Source of the DNA: Cryptomeria japonica
Taxonomy: Eukaryota; Streptophyta; Pinopsida; Cupressales; Cupressaceae
Assembly: GCF_030272615.1 (NCBI RefSeq)
Contig: NC_081415.1
Location: forward strand, 365,559,667 to 365,623,666
DNA: 64,000 nt
Reading direction: 5' to 3'
The notes under the pieces were generated by a model. The model was not told the origin of the DNA. It ran no database searches and saw nothing but the letters and a program-made list of their open reading frames with translations. The translations under genes and the position numbers were made by a program. Below are positions 32,891 to 46,331 of this stretch, one piece after another. How positions within the stretch are numbered: the stretch's first letter is position 1; every line of letters begins with the position of its first letter.

Positions 32891-34140
32891 TAACATTTCT
32901 TAAGTTTTTGCTGACACAAGATTAGATTCACAAGCTTAGCACTTATTCTAAATTCTATGAATATGTTTCAACTCAGTTTTTCTTTATCTGACTTAATCAT
33001 CTATCTAAGGCAACACTTATAAGAGCCTTCTATTAAGTTTCCTTGTCAAAATACCGACAAAGCAAGTCGTAGCGACAATCTCATAGTTACTCTCTACCTT
33101 GTTGCAATCTCAACCTGCTTGCCCTAACAACAGTCTGGCAAGCTATTTGCTGAAATCTCAACAGTTGCCCCACTATTTAGTTTCATATAAATGTCTTAAA
33201 AGACAGTGTATTGATCTGTTAAGAATTTCCACTGATTTTAGTCCAATTATAATCTTATATTAGTTCCAATTAATGTTACTTTCATTCATAACGATGTTTC
33301 TATATATTTTCAGTGCCGTTGGTCACATCTCATTATAGTTTAGTAAGGTTTTGGTTTCAATAATTTAATGTCCCCTTTTATAAAATGCCCTAGTTTACCC
33401 TGGATTATAATTCTTTACTGTTAAGGGTGGGTTAGAGAGGGAATATCTTTGTTTCTTTAATAGAAAAAACCAGAGTATCGCCTTATCTCTCTGATGGTTG
33501 CAGGTTCGATCTATTCTTTTTGCTCCCCTTTTTTGAGATCATTCGATCCTCAAACACCAATGCAATACTTAAGCATTGATCAGTAATTAATTACCAATAC
33601 AATACTGATCGTAAACAGTAATATATTATTAGTCAGTAGTATGCAGATATAAACAGTATTCATTGTGCTATGTATGCGGAACTCATACCACAACTGCTGT
33701 ATAGAATCAAACTGCTGTATATTTACTTTCTTATAAATGCCAAATCTCATCTTCTCTGATGATGCCTTGAATGCATGGGTGTTGTCTTCTTATACTCCTC
33801 CATCAGGCTTGGAGGGTTACAACCTTCCTTCAAAGTGGTGACCATTGGAATGGGATGTGTTCGTTTGCTACTAACCGTATGTCTCTTCATGATTTAATCG
33901 CTCTTTTTAATGTATCGTTGTTTATTTTAACTAATATCTCATTCCATCCTAGAGAAGATCGCTACTAGAAGGGAAGAGGATCGGTTCTTTCTTATAAATA
34001 TTATCTACTATATATTAAATCTTATCATATTTGCCCTGCAATATCTCCGACTGTTGAGGATAGACAATTGTAGCATGTTTTACAATCAATGAAATTGCGA
34101 AGTCTTACTTGCATAAGACAATTTCATATTACAGTTAGGA
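32891..34140. other. Intronic stretch, no gene seen
   Basis: AT-rich, no supported frame. GGTTCGATC at 33503-33511 looks like a tRNA B box, but no A box or cloverleaf was found. Confidence 0.35.
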
Positions 34141-34775
34141 TCTGTTTACTGTTTTGGTCTAGTGTCATGGCAGGGACATGACAGTCTGTATTAATATTAC
34201 TATTAACTACTGCATAAGAACATGATCAGGCTTCATATATTAAGCATAGATATTAATCACATCCCCATGCATACCACCAAGACCAAGGATGTTACTGCCT
34301 GGAACTTAATAACAGTTCTGATCTGATCTGATTGATGGTGATGTCACTGGAGGCTTTTGATTCTTATCCTTTATATCTCTCAATGTGAGGGAGAGGTCAC
34401 ACCTGTTCATCATGTATGCCCTTTGGCAAGAGACACATCATTTCACCATTAGCACCCTTTGAAAGAGTGCAACTCTTCATTATTTCTGCCCTTTGAAAGG
34501 GACAACCTCTCACAATCAGATCTGCACTTCTGATTCCCAAATTATCCCCCAGTCAAATGAGGTGCTCTTCTCCCTTTTACATCTCATGTTTGAGGGAGTC
34601 ACAAATTTTCATTCCATGTCTTTTGATCATTCATTAACTTAATTAAATTTTATTAATATTTAATCATATTCTTTTATATCTTAATTTTAATTTTAATTTT
34701 ATTTTTATTCTTGCGAATTATAATTTTATTATTATTATTTGCCAATAAATTCTATTTCAAAGTGGGGACATTACA
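34141..34775 (-). repeat. LTR-like fragment ending TGTAATGTCCCC on the minus strand
   Basis: On the minus strand it starts TGTAATGTCCCCACTTTG, a start seen often in gymnosperm LTRs, followed by AT-rich and then CCCTTTCAAAGGGC-like sequence. The other border and a target duplication were not found. A related AAAGTGGGG word occurs at 38418. Confidence 0.4.
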
Positions 34776-37069
34776 AATAATCTGATGTCTCTAATGTTCC
34801 GCAAAGCAAGCAAATATTGTCAATCCATCAACAGCTTGGTAAAGAAATTTGGTAGACAAAGTTGGCACTGCTTATGCACCTAACACATTCCACAGAGCAC
34901 ACCTTTGTCCGACCCTACCATCAAAAGGTCAATAGTATGTATACTTATATAGTTGGGTCATAACTCATGCCCTACATTTTTTTGGAGGACACCTAGGATA
35001 AAGCAAGAGAAGGTATATTTAAAGCGTGCACTCTTTGCCTATACTCTTTGTACTTTCTCACTAGATCCTATGTGATGCTATATTATTTCAGGGAGGTCTC
35101 TGACCTTGCCAAGTCCTCAAAATTTGGTTTATTAAGTGTATTCAGGGAAATCAATCTCCCTTACAAATCCTTAGTTCTTAGTGGTTCAACTTAGGGAAAT
35201 GTATTAAATCTTCCTCTATCTGGCATTCATTGTAGTTTCAGCCAGGTCAATCATCATACCATTTGGCAACTGATTTCACTAATGTCTCTTTCATGTGTTT
35301 TGCTTGTTGGTCTAACTTGAGATCCGTGATTGCCTCTAACTATTCCTCAGTATCTAATTCAGCATTATTCTAGTGAGGTTTACTGGGTTTCGCTCTGCAA
35401 TGCAAATTACTGTAAAGAACATAAACAAGTTGGACAAAACAGAAAAAGTCACTGCTTCTGAAAATGGAACAGAACCAGTCCAAACAGGACTAATCCACAA
35501 ATGGCGTCCCTAATGACTTAGTGGTATCCTAAAAAATGCTATAGTGCCCTAAATGCTTTAGCATCCTGGGTTCTGGGTTTTTCTCAGAATTTTGACGGAA
35601 TCATGTTTACTAAGTTCTAATCCAGATTTTACTATTAACATACACATAGTACATACAGAAAATAACTACTATACAAAGTTCACTAGCACATAATTTAATT
35701 AAATATATTTTACTATACACTGTTCATTTTTTAAGCTACCCAGACCCGTAATTCAACAAAATATTCATTTCATGCAGACGCATAAGATAATCTAAGATCT
35801 ACCATTCATATTTTGAATATCAAAGTCACTACTTATTGATTCATTCGAAGTCAAAGATACATGCAGCTTACAGCTATACAATATCACAGTCCTGGCTAAC
35901 AACCTTCCAACAATTCAGTTTAGACAGACACTAAATCTCAATCCTTGAGTAAGTTAACAAGTTAAATTACAATCTCTTTCTTTCTTCTTATCTTCTTACA
36001 TGCAATATCTCAAGGTAAAGTTTCCTGCTTCCTCATAACACTTTCACTTAAACTAATCTGATTTACTACGAGTTCTTACCACTGTCCCAAATTCAATGTA
36101 CTGATTAATCCAAGTACAATTTTGTAGAATTCACCTGTTTCCTTTCATATGCTTGATCTATTCATTCACTTACTCTTTCCTACACCATTCATGAAAATCA
36201 AATGCATTTTTCATTTCTTAAATACATAGTTTATGGAAATGAAATTCATTTGGTTCCCTTTTAGTCAATATGATGAACAGTTTTCTGAATTCTCACGTAT
36301 TCCAAAACTAAACAAACAACTTTTTTTTTCATGTTCAGAAATTACATTCAAATTAACATAAATGCACATCCACACAGGTTTCAGATCCTACCTTGCCTAA
36401 AACACTTTGCAACTATGAATATCTTTCTTGTTCTCCTTCCTTGGTGCACTAACTTCCTTTGTCCAACAACCCTCCTTTGCAAAATACAGAATGTTGTGAG
36501 TCTGCTAGATGAATGATAATCCAAATTACTTTCTTTTTCTCCAAAACTTCCTTGATCATAGCTCCGAGCTTCTCTTAAGTCCAAGGAGAGTAAACTGGTT
36601 GAAGATCTACTCGTAACTCTTCATTCAAGTTTTTTAATTCAACTTCTTCTTTTGATACCTTACATCTTTTTTCATTTCATGTACACATAATTTTGGGCTA
36701 AAAAACTGAATAAAATCATACATTTTGATTGAAATATTATGGTTAATTCTTGCAATTAATGGAAAAATCAATTTTTTAATCGTGCAAAGATTTAGGCTCT
36801 TTTAATTTATTTATTCATAATTTCAATTATGAAATGCTCTTAATCATCTACTTCTCTTTTCCCTCTCACCCTAATTTTATAGATCAGGAAATATTTAATT
36901 AAAACTTATTTAATTAATTAATAATATTCTTAATCAACTTTTAAATTTACACAAACATATTTAAGCCATTTCTCTATACAAACACAAGTCAGTAATGGCT
37001 TGGGAATATTATGCTGGAGTAATTTTAGGATAATTATCCAACTATTTATTAATTAGGTCCTTTAATTGC
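34776..37069. other. Intronic stretch, no gene seen
   Basis: AT-rich sequence without a supported reading frame or clear element border. CTTTTTCATTTC-type pyrimidine runs are common. Confidence 0.35.
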
Positions 37070-37400
37070 TTTTTCACTTAAGCTAAACTTAGGTGCATTA
37101 TTTAGATCTAGGTGTCATGCTTTTTTAAGTTTGAGTTCACTTAGAGGCACTTCTAGTTAGCTTTTTTAGCTTGTAGTTGAGCTTAATTTACCTCCTACTA
37201 TGCATTGCTTTAGTTCTCCTAATTTTAGGATTAGGGCATCTCTTGCTTCCTATAAAGCAATTCATTCATTCATTGTAATTGCACCTTCAATATTGAATCT
37301 TCAATTCTTTTGTGCATTAATACAAAATTCTCTGGTTGTTATAGAGCCTACAATCTTTTCTTAATCTCTTTTGTCTGATAGGTATTTTTTTCTTGCAGAT
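37070..37400 (+). repeat. LTR-like fragment related to 24118-24450
   Basis: See the partner. The order of shared words supports one LTR family, but no ends or target duplication can be fixed. Confidence 0.35.
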
Positions 37401-38762
37401 GATTCTTGGCTCCTGTGGTTGATCATCAACTTCTACATATTATATTTTTATAACTTTTTCTAATTATCTAGTTATATTAATCAAACACAAGTACAAACTA
37501 AAACAAGTAATTGCTGCATACAACATGAGAATAATACATATTAACATAAATCTCATATAATATGCATAGTGTTGGAGGCCCATAGAGGCATGGGTGCAAC
37601 AACGTTGGAAGCTCGGGTTAGCTTCATCACCTGATTAACTTCTGGAGAAGGCTGGTTCTTATCTACTCTGAAATGTGCAAGGAAATGGGATAGAAGGAAG
37701 AAAAGGGGGTGAGGTAAACAAATGAAAAAGTGCAACAGAGAATGGATCAATTGAATTGTCTCTTCAAACCTCAACCTTCCATTTGCTGTGTGGTTAGGTG
37801 CTGATTCAACCTACATCCACGACTTAACTAACAAATCAAAATTGCATAGATAAATAACAAAGCAAAAACAAACATTCTAGCATTCATTGATTTAAGATGC
37901 TTCCTTTGTGGACTATAAGTACGCACAAAATAAACAATGAAGGTTTTAAGCCTGAGCACTCTTTTTGAGATGAGGTGTTGGAGCAACATAAAATTGAGAC
38001 CATATATTACATGATGAACCCAAAGATCTTTACAAAAAGAGGCAAATCCATACTCATAGATTGCCTAAAAAGGAAGGGCTATCCTTAATTGTTGGTCTAA
38101 AAGGGTATCTGATGGACGAGACTCAAAGAGCATGCTATCCATTGGTGGGCTTCTTATCAGATTGCATGTTCCACACTCCTCATATGGGAGGGGAATATTA
38201 TATGTATTTTAAGATGGCACGACAAATTTTCCTACTCAACATGCTATGTACTCCAAGGGCTTTTAATAAAATAAGAGTTCTATTAAGATCCAACTATAAT
38301 GAAATATTCACCACATAGTCAAGCACCAAATGCAATTCACATAATTAAATAATCATTTTAATCAACCATCATTTTGAAATAACAATAGCAATAAGTTTTT
38401 TTCCCATGTCCAAATTTTATCAAAGTGGGGTTAGAAATAATTTAAGTACTTTTAGGGCCTTAGTTTAGGCTGTTACAAGAATCAAGATATAAGCAACATT
38501 GGATCAGAACTTCTATTCCACTTGTAAAGAGCAATATAAAAGACTTGAATGGAATTGTTTCAGAGAAAGATGGGATTCGTGCAGAGAATCAAATTTTTTT
38601 TAATAGAGTTTAGAGACAAAGTTAAGGCAGTATATTTGATGGTAATACTCTCAATGTAATTATGAACATTTTGGACTTGGTGCATCCATAATACATTTGG
38701 TAACTTGAAAACTTACTAAACAGAACTAACATTGTAATTATTGTGGATTTTGGTGGAGCTTC
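37401..38762. other. Intronic stretch, no gene seen
   Basis: Frames at 37553-37774 (minus) and 38061-38318 (plus) are 73 and 85 codons, without recognisable domains and without matching neighbours. I do not support them as genes. Confidence 0.3.
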
Positions 38763-38767
38763 GGATC

Positions 38768-41700
38768 TGTTGTGACCTTTTCACACATCGCCCCATTGAG
38801 AATGGGGACCCTCCCTTTTTCCTGCTTTCTAGGGTTTTTGTTAGTCCCTTGTGACTTGTCACATCAAGTTTGTCAGTTTTGAGCGACCTAAGTTTTGAGC
38901 ATTACGAGTCAGTGTGTGCAATCCATGGTTAGAACAGAGTCTAGACGTCGTCATTGTGTCTAGGAAGCCCAAAGGATGAAGATCGCAATTGATTTGAGCT
39001 ATTTGGACAACTTTCTATTTTTGGAAAGTTTCGTTTTTTTGCTTTTTCCTATTTTTTAGGAAGTTTCGTTTTTGACATTTTGAGCACGATCCCCGAAATG
39101 GCTATTTTTAGAAAGTTTTTCCTATTTTTTAGGGAACCTGGCTTTTTCTATTTTTGGAAAGGAGTCTAGTGTTCGCACTATTGACACTGAGATGCACTGA
39201 AAACTATCATCAAATTCCTCCAAAATCCAAGTTTTGACCCAAAAGGCCAATTTCCTAGATTTTAGGGGTCCTGAGGAATTCAATGGATGAAAGATGTACG
39301 GATTTCAAATTTCAAGCAAATCTGGAAAAAAGTGCACAAGTTATGGAGATTTCTAGTTTCGATCATGTGGTCCCTGAAGTTCATAAAGTCCACCCTCCTA
39401 CAAATCCAAGTGCATGAGCTGAAGGAAGTCCGCCTAGGACTAGTCAACACAATGGGAAGCATGCTAATGAAGTCCGACTTGAAGTATGGAAAGATAATAG
39501 GCAAAGGTTCTTAAGTTTCTTTAAGTCCGCCCTTCTCCTACAAGCTGAAGTGCAACAAGTTGATAAAGTCCTCTTGAAACATGAAGAATGGTGCACAATT
39601 TAAGGCAAGTCCGCCTAGCAAACAAGCAATGTGGCATGAAGTTATTAAAGTCCACCCTATATCAGCATACACATGGTGCCTAAATCTCACAAAGTCTACC
39701 CAGCTAAAGTATTTAAGTTCGAACAAAGAATTCAAGAAAGAAAGTTTCAAAATTCGAGCTAAGGGAAAGAAGAAAGTTTTAGAAAGTTTCAAAATTTGGG
39801 AGAAGAAAGAAAGGTGATGTTCGATTCATGAACTCAAACTGAAAATAGAAACTTTCTCAAGGAACTAAACTCAAACTAGAAACAAAATCAGAACTTTCCC
39901 AAGTGACTGAGTTCAATTGAAATGAAATTAGAAACTTTCTTAAGAGACTAAACTCAACAAAGAAACAAGACATGTCTAGGTTCGATGAATGGAAGAAAAA
40001 TAGAAACAAAACTAGTTCAAGATTGGAATGACCAGCTGTGTTTCTAATTGCCAAAATTCGAACTACTTGAAGGTTTATACAAATGGTCATTCATTCACTC
40101 ATGATGAAAGTTCGAACTTGAGGAGAATTTTAAGAGTTTTTCTTGGCACGTCTCAAGAGTTTTCAACAAGTTTTGAGAGTTTTTAACAAGTTTTGAGGAG
40201 ACTTAAAGGAACAATTCGAAAATTACCAAGAAGCTGAGGTATGATTGTGGGGTTTTCAATCCACTTTTCAAGATTATTGGGAAATTTTGGTCTGATTTTC
40301 ACATATTTTCCAGAATTTGAATATGATTTCGCTTTAATTCACAGATTTTGGGGACTGAGTTTTCCATTTTCAGGTTTCTTGAGGACCAATTTCAACTCCA
40401 AATTCTCAAATCAGATCAAGTTCCCTGAGTATTTCCAAATTCTAAGTGCTTTCAACTTGTCAAAAATTTCAAGGAATTGGAAAACAAGAACACACTTTGC
40501 CATCAAACCTTCAATGTTTACGCTCAAAATGAGGATTCTAACTTAATTTCCTTCGTGTTTTGCAAGGTTTGGATGAGAGCTAAGGCGGGATCATCGCAGA
40601 AAACACAAATGGAGTTTCAAGCCAAATTAAGAATTGAAGACAAGTCCACGAGTAAGGTTTGTCCAAGCATGGAGATGGCCAAAATTTGGCTAAGTATGAG
40701 AAATACTTCATGAAGGGATTCTTCCTAAATTCAAGGCACTTGAAAGAATCTCGAGGCATCAAGAAAGAAAGGTCCTTGGACTTAAGGATTTCCGACTTCT
40801 TGAAGGATTTCATCTCTTGAAGACTCGAAGACAAGCTCCCAATCAGAATCAGATGATAACAAGAAGAAACAAATTTCCATACTTAGACAATTTCTTTGCA
40901 CAAATAGGAGAATTCAGGGAGGACATCCAACACGCTGAGGTGACGCCTCGTCATCTTCCAACCAGTCAGATTGTTCCAAGTCAACATGTCCAGGTTCAAT
41001 GAACCTGACTTATCCACAAAAGCTTCTAGAGGGCACACTTCACAATGCAACACTCTTCTATTTTCATTGTTATTTAGCAAGAAGGACAAGTGTCCCCAAA
41101 TGTAATTTTCTCATTGGTCGAGGGGTAGTTAGTTTTGGGAAACCCTAATTAGGGTTTTATCTTTCAATCTAGGCCCTTGATCATTGTTCGATCTCGGTCA
41201 TTCATAATTTCTTGACTCCTATATAAGGTTGCCTCCTCTCATTTGGAGAGTGAGGTTTTTGAAACATTGTCGCGAGAAGGTCATTTTCAGATAATATATT
41301 ACTTGTGTGTTTTCTCTTAAGGCTTTGTAATCTCTATTATTTGAATGATTGGCAAGGTTTTCAATTTCTTCAACACAATAGTTTAGATCTTATTTCATGT
41401 GGTTAGATTGAATGAAAGATCTGATAATTATTGGTTTATAGTGTATCAGGCTCATACTTTTGGTGATTTTCATTCACTGTGCAAAGTTAGTCTGAGCTTT
41501 CCTTTGTGCATGTTTAACTTCCAAATCATAAGCACGTCCTTTGAAGATTGCACCCACTTTGCGTAGTTGTCATGAATGAGGCGAAGCAAAGTGTTGTTTA
41601 TTGAGGTCATCGAACCAATACCGTCTCTTGAATTCCTAGGAATAAATTAAAACTTCTAAACCCTTCTCTCCTTTTCAATGTTTTTCCATTATCCAAGTCC

Positions 41701-41953
41701 CAAATTATAGAGCTTCATTGTCTAAACCTTCATTGTGAATTGAACAATCCAAGCGTAAGTCCCTTTGTGTATTACCATCAAATCACAACGTCCATTGAAC
41801 TTATCCACACGTCAAGACCCGACAAGAGAAACCTTGGAATCGCCATATGATCTTCTAGCAATCTTAGCATAAGTGGTGATTTTTCAAGAGAGGGTAAATT
41901 ATCTTTGGGTACTTTATTCTAATGTTTGGTAGATGATAAAACAAACACCAACA
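38768..41953 (+). mobile_element. Solo LTR, 3.19 kb, target duplication GGATC
   Basis: It starts TGTTGTGACC and ends ACACCAACA, with GGATC directly before (38763-38767) and after (41954-41958). No internal retroelement genes exist between, so this is one LTR left after recombination between two. A TATA box sits late in the sequence. Repeated AAGTCCGCC/AAGTCCACC words (39380-39700) and AAACTTTC words (39780-39960) lie inside. A short relative starts at 58062 (TGTTCTGACG, then TTTTCACACATTGCCCCATT). Confidence 0.9.
41219..41226 (+). promoter_or_regulatory. Putative TATA box of the solo LTR
   Basis: CTATATAAGG lies about 735 bp before the LTR's 3' end, followed by TTTGGAGAGTGAGG. The place fits a U3/R boundary. 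It may still start transcripts within the SEC62 intron in the sense direction, but that is untested. Confidence 0.5.
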
Positions 41954-41958
41954 GGATC

Positions 41959-43679
41959 TAGTATGTATTTTTGTTTGGAGGAAATAAAAGGCTTTTTTGA
42001 AGTAGTGCGTGCCATTTATCACAAGCTAATCTGATAATCAATGAGACTTTGAAAAGGAAAGATGAATGATATGGCTCCAAAGGCTCCAATGTGTCATAAT
42101 TGTGGCAGAGGTTTTGGTGGTGAAGAACTTTGACGATAATCAAAGATGGTGGCTGCTGTTGATATGTAAAAGAGAAATTGCGTCTGATAGCTTGTAGAAC
42201 TTTTAATCCATAAAAGAAAAAGGTGATTATGATATAGCTTGGAAGCACTCATCCACATGGCAGCAGGCTGGTTGAAGAGAAAGGAAAATTTCCAAATTAA
42301 AGTTTTTTGTCAGATGATTCATGAAGAGTTCGTTGACCTTTTTTGGCTTTCTAATAGGCAGATTTCTCACAATTCCTCACTGCAACTGTTGGAGGCAAGG
42401 GTGATTACAAGCAAGTGGCATGCTAAAGAGGACAAAACAATTGTATGATTAGGAGGATGAGTAGAGAGAATTTTTTTTTTTTTAAGCAAAATTATAATGA
42501 ACATTCGTGAGATTATAAGCTGTGAAAGATGCTTTTAGATGTTTAAGAACAGCCTGAATTGCTTGTGCAACAAGCAAATGGTAGTTGCAGTATGGGATGA
42601 GTATAGTTTTGGCAGATGATCCTTTACTATGTAGGCAAGTCTTCTGATGAACAACACCTATAATAATCCATATGGATCCAAACAATCAAACATCTTCATC
42701 AATTGAATGAACTCTAGAAGTTGGAAACTCCAAAAAATGCTTGGTATGCAGTGGAAACAAAACAACTGCATGGCAACAACTGACTATTTCATCACAACAT
42801 AGGTAATATGGAATTTGAAACAAACTGACATACTCTTGGTGCTTTCAATTCCAAATTAGGGTCTTATAGTGCACAAAAAAATAGCCAAACATCCATAAGA
42901 AGGTGTGACAAAGCTACTGAAAGGGATCAGAGGATTTTTAGAGTATTGTGTTTATGAGAGAAAGGAGAATTCAGCTGTAGGAAACTGTGTATGTGTGCCA
43001 ATGGGCGATTGGAACAGCAATTGTTGACAGGTAGTTGAGCTTTTACCACTACCAGCTAGTTTTCCTTTTAAGGGGGGTTTCTAGGATGAAAGTTTCCTGA
43101 ATTGTGTGTTGTTTGCATGTTTTTGTGTTTCTCCATTTTCTAACTCAACATTCTTCCGTCAACTATAATTTATGATTAATCAAGTAGAACAATAATTAAT
43201 TTCGTGATTTTTTAGTTTCTACAAATTGTTCAATGAAATGATTGATCATTTTTTGTTACCAGAGCAAGTTACTATCTTTTGAAATTGAATTTGGGAGTTG
43301 TATGACAGTGACAAGATCTTCAAATGACAAGGAGTTTTTATTTGGTAATTTAGAATTGAGAATGGAAGGTGATTTGAATGCTTGAGTGATAGTCTTAAAA
43401 GGCAACATGGAGAGGGTAATGAAGAACCAAACTGGATTGCTCAATAACAAGAGACTATGATCTGACAAAAAATGTTAATGGCTAAAGAATAATTATCTAC
43501 AAAGTCCTTGGTGTGAGTTCTAATCAAGAAATTTGGTATTGGAGACAATGGAGAAATGGCGACGAAGAGACAATGGAGAAATGGTGACGAAGAGACAATT
43601 GGGAATGAAAGAAAGATTGAAAAACTAAGGTAAGATTTGTAACCACATTTAAAGTTGAAACGGATATTTGAAAGCAAAT
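41959..43679. other. Intronic stretch, no gene seen
   Basis: No supported frame. Bases 43545-43615 contain a 29-bp direct repeat (GAGACAATGGAGAAATGG, twice, with GAAGAGACAAT). The sequence may be the non-coding front of the Gypsy relic that follows. Confidence 0.35.
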
Positions 43680-44640
43680 CTTTTGAAGGACAAATAGATG
43701 CGTAGATTTTAGATACATGGATTAAGCAAATGGAGGTATCTTTTGTTGTGCACAATTTAGGTGAGGCACACAGAATTTCCTTTGCAAGTCGTAAAATGTC
43801 TGGGCATGTTCTCTTATGGTGGGAAAACTATCTAATATGCTCATGGAAGAAAGGAAAACCAGTATTGGCTAGTTGGGAGGGTTTCAAGGATTTATTGCTT
43901 AGGAATTTCTATCTGTTTGGCCATAAGAGTAACCAAAGAATTACGTGGCTTCTTTTCAGACAAGGTAATAAACAAAGTGTGAAATATTACACCATAGAAT
44001 TCTGGAGACAAGCATTGTTAAGACATTTTCGCCAAATACCTTTAATGACTTTATACCCACCTATGTAGAAGGGTGCTTACTTCAAAATGGCAAGATTTGT
44101 GTGAGGCATGTGTGCTTGCCTACCACATGGGGGAGAAAAGGAAAGGGAAACAAGGCCAAAACAGCAATCAGCTCAAGGTAATTGGACATGTAAGATGACA
44201 AATAGTTTTGGACATCAATGCAAAGATCCAAAGAATCATCTTGGTAATTACAATATTGAAATTACAATAAATGGTAGATTTGTAAAGAGTAATTTCACTT
44301 GTAGACCTCGGTTCTCCATGCGATTTAACTTTGGTTGACCTTGCACAAAGCCTGGTTTAGAAACATATGAGCATCCTCATCTATTTCCATCGGACAAGGT
44401 TCAGAAATACAGCTCACGAAAAGGAGTAAATTTCAGTTTGCATAAGCAACATTTTCTTTATGAAATGGATGAGAATGTGATTTCTCATGATGCTTTTGAT
44501 ATGGTACTTGGGGAGTCCATATTTGTGTATTTAGGGATGCCATTTTTATGAGGGCTAAGAAGTACAATTGGGTGAACGAGGGAGTTAACTACATTATCAA
44601 GGGCCACCAAAGCAAGGTACAAGTTGCAATGGTAAGTTCC
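43680..44640 (+). pseudogene. Gypsy gag-protease remnant
   Basis: The frame at 43712-44068 gives a typical capsid domain (QMEVSFVVHNLGEAHRISFA, SGHVLLWWENYL, FKDLLLRNFY, FRQGNKQSVKYYTIEFWRQA). Further on, with frame changes and stops, a protease-like end is readable at about 44460-44600 (EMDENVISHDAFDMVLGES, then VQLGE). No zinc knuckle, RT or LTR is found. It is a truncated relic in SEC62 intron 1. Confidence 0.8.
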
Positions 44641-46013
44641 AATCTTGTTATAAAACTAATTCAGAATACCAAGTAGTTTTGTTTACTTTCATTGAAGGGT
44701 AAACAAGAAGATGGAATTGATGTTTCTTTAGTTTTTAATTCCAACATAAAACAAAAGGTTTGGATGAGGTGTTGTCATCTTTTTAGAAAGTGTTGTACAT
44801 TTTATTTTGTTTGTCGAATATTATTAGTATGGATTCGCAATCAGTAGTATCCTTGATGATGCCTTTCTGATTATTCATCTTATCACAATTGATTAGCATT
44901 TATTAATTATTATGTTTCAACTTGATTGGTTCTTCAGCTGATTTCAGTTAGAGATTAGAATGGTGTAGCATTTTATTACTGAAATAAAATGTGCAACATT
45001 CTTTTACTGAAATAACTTTCTATGATATTTAAATTTTATCCAGTTAATAAATTGCCTGCTTTTCTTATGCTTTTTAGCAGTCTCTTTAAGCTACAAATTT
45101 AATGTGAAGATAAATATGTGCACATATGAACTATTTTTTGTGGTATGTATACATCAATAAGTAATAGTGGCTAGTAACACATTTTTTTGACATGTTTATA
45201 AAAAAGAAAGCTGTTATTCACCGTAAGAAGGTGCTATGATGTTTGAATTTGTTTTCTCTTACTACTTTCTTGTCTAGAATGCAGAAACTACAGCATTTTT
45301 CCGTGGAATTAAGAGAGCATTTACTAATACTCCCTATTTCATTGAATTCTGTTTCTTGAGAACACTAGCACCCTCCATTTAGTTTTTGTATGCGTGTTTC
45401 GTCTCAAGTTATCTCCATTGCAGTGTTCTTGCAGTGATACTCTATTAAGTATTATGTAATATTGGTGCTAATTTGCAACTCAGTATGTCTTTGACTTGAC
45501 ATATTTTATAGTTTATTGTATAATCAAATCTAGCCTAAAATAAATATGCTTGATAACATATTTTTATGTAACAATCCTGGTGCTGAGGTTAAGCTGTACA
45601 ATCATATTATCATAGCCTGTTGCTGGTTGGAAAATTTATGTTATTGATGTTTTTTCAAATAAAAGTTTACTCACTATTTTTAAAAGGTTAAAATACGCAT
45701 CTTTTTCTGTGTCATACCTGCTAGATCTTTCATGTGGATGTAAAGTTTCCTTGAAAAGAATTAGCCTCATTTGGAGAATAGCTCTCCTTCCCATGTGAAA
45801 TAGCAAACAAACTAATGCACCATCTGCCGAGAGGAAAGAGCAAGAAAAAACCATATCTCCATATTCTAACAAGAGATTAATATATTTGTTGAACTATATG
45901 GGTTTATAAGATGCTGTGGCTGGTGCAATTCTTTATTTCTATCAATTTGATTTTCTTGAATCTTACCATCTCTGTTACAGAGCTAATTGATTACTTTGAT
46001 GAATGATTTGCAG
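44641..46013. other. End of SEC62 intron 1, no gene seen
   Basis: AT-rich non-coding sequence. It ends in TGATTTGCAG at 46004-46013, a good plant splice acceptor with a T-rich lead. An upstream AG (45980) would put TAA in frame and is not used. Confidence 0.6.
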
Positions 46014-46331
46014 AAACTGGGGAAGGATGTAGATTTAGTTCGGTTATATGCAGAGAAAATAAGAGACCACAAGGAATTAGAGTCAAGATGGGCCATTCTA
46101 AGTGAAACAAGGGTTGAATATTTCCGAGGAAAGGACTTCGTTTCCTTTTTCAAAAATCATTTAGAGCTTAAGGAACTACTGGGAGCAGAGTACTCATCTT
46201 TGGAAGCTGAAGATATTGGAAATCTTCTCATAAGACGGAATCTTATTGTGCGATGTGATCGAGTGGTGAAGACAGTTCGACCAGGAAAGAAGAAACTATC
46301 AACTTGGCCAGCTCATTTGGAGCTTTTCCTG
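46014..46331 (+). CDS. SEC62: SEC62 homologue, conserved internal exon
   Basis: A phase-0 exon of 106 codons after TTTGCAG and before GTATAG. It reads KLGKDVDLVRLYAEKIRDHK onwards and contains the family motifs ESRWAILSETRVEYFRGKDF, RCDRVVKTVRPGKKKLSTWP and AHLELF. This is the cytosolic N-terminal domain of plant SEC62, the ER membrane protein that works with SEC61 and SEC63 in post-translational protein import and, in plants and animals, also in ER-phagy. The two membrane helices and C-terminal tail are encoded later and were not found in the next 17.6 kb. No stop or frameshift interrupts the exon, so it appears to be under selection. Confidence 0.9.

Noticed and set aside
33495-33515. GGTTCGATC, a possible tRNA B box
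   Set aside because: No A box, no acceptor stem and no cloverleaf could be drawn around it.
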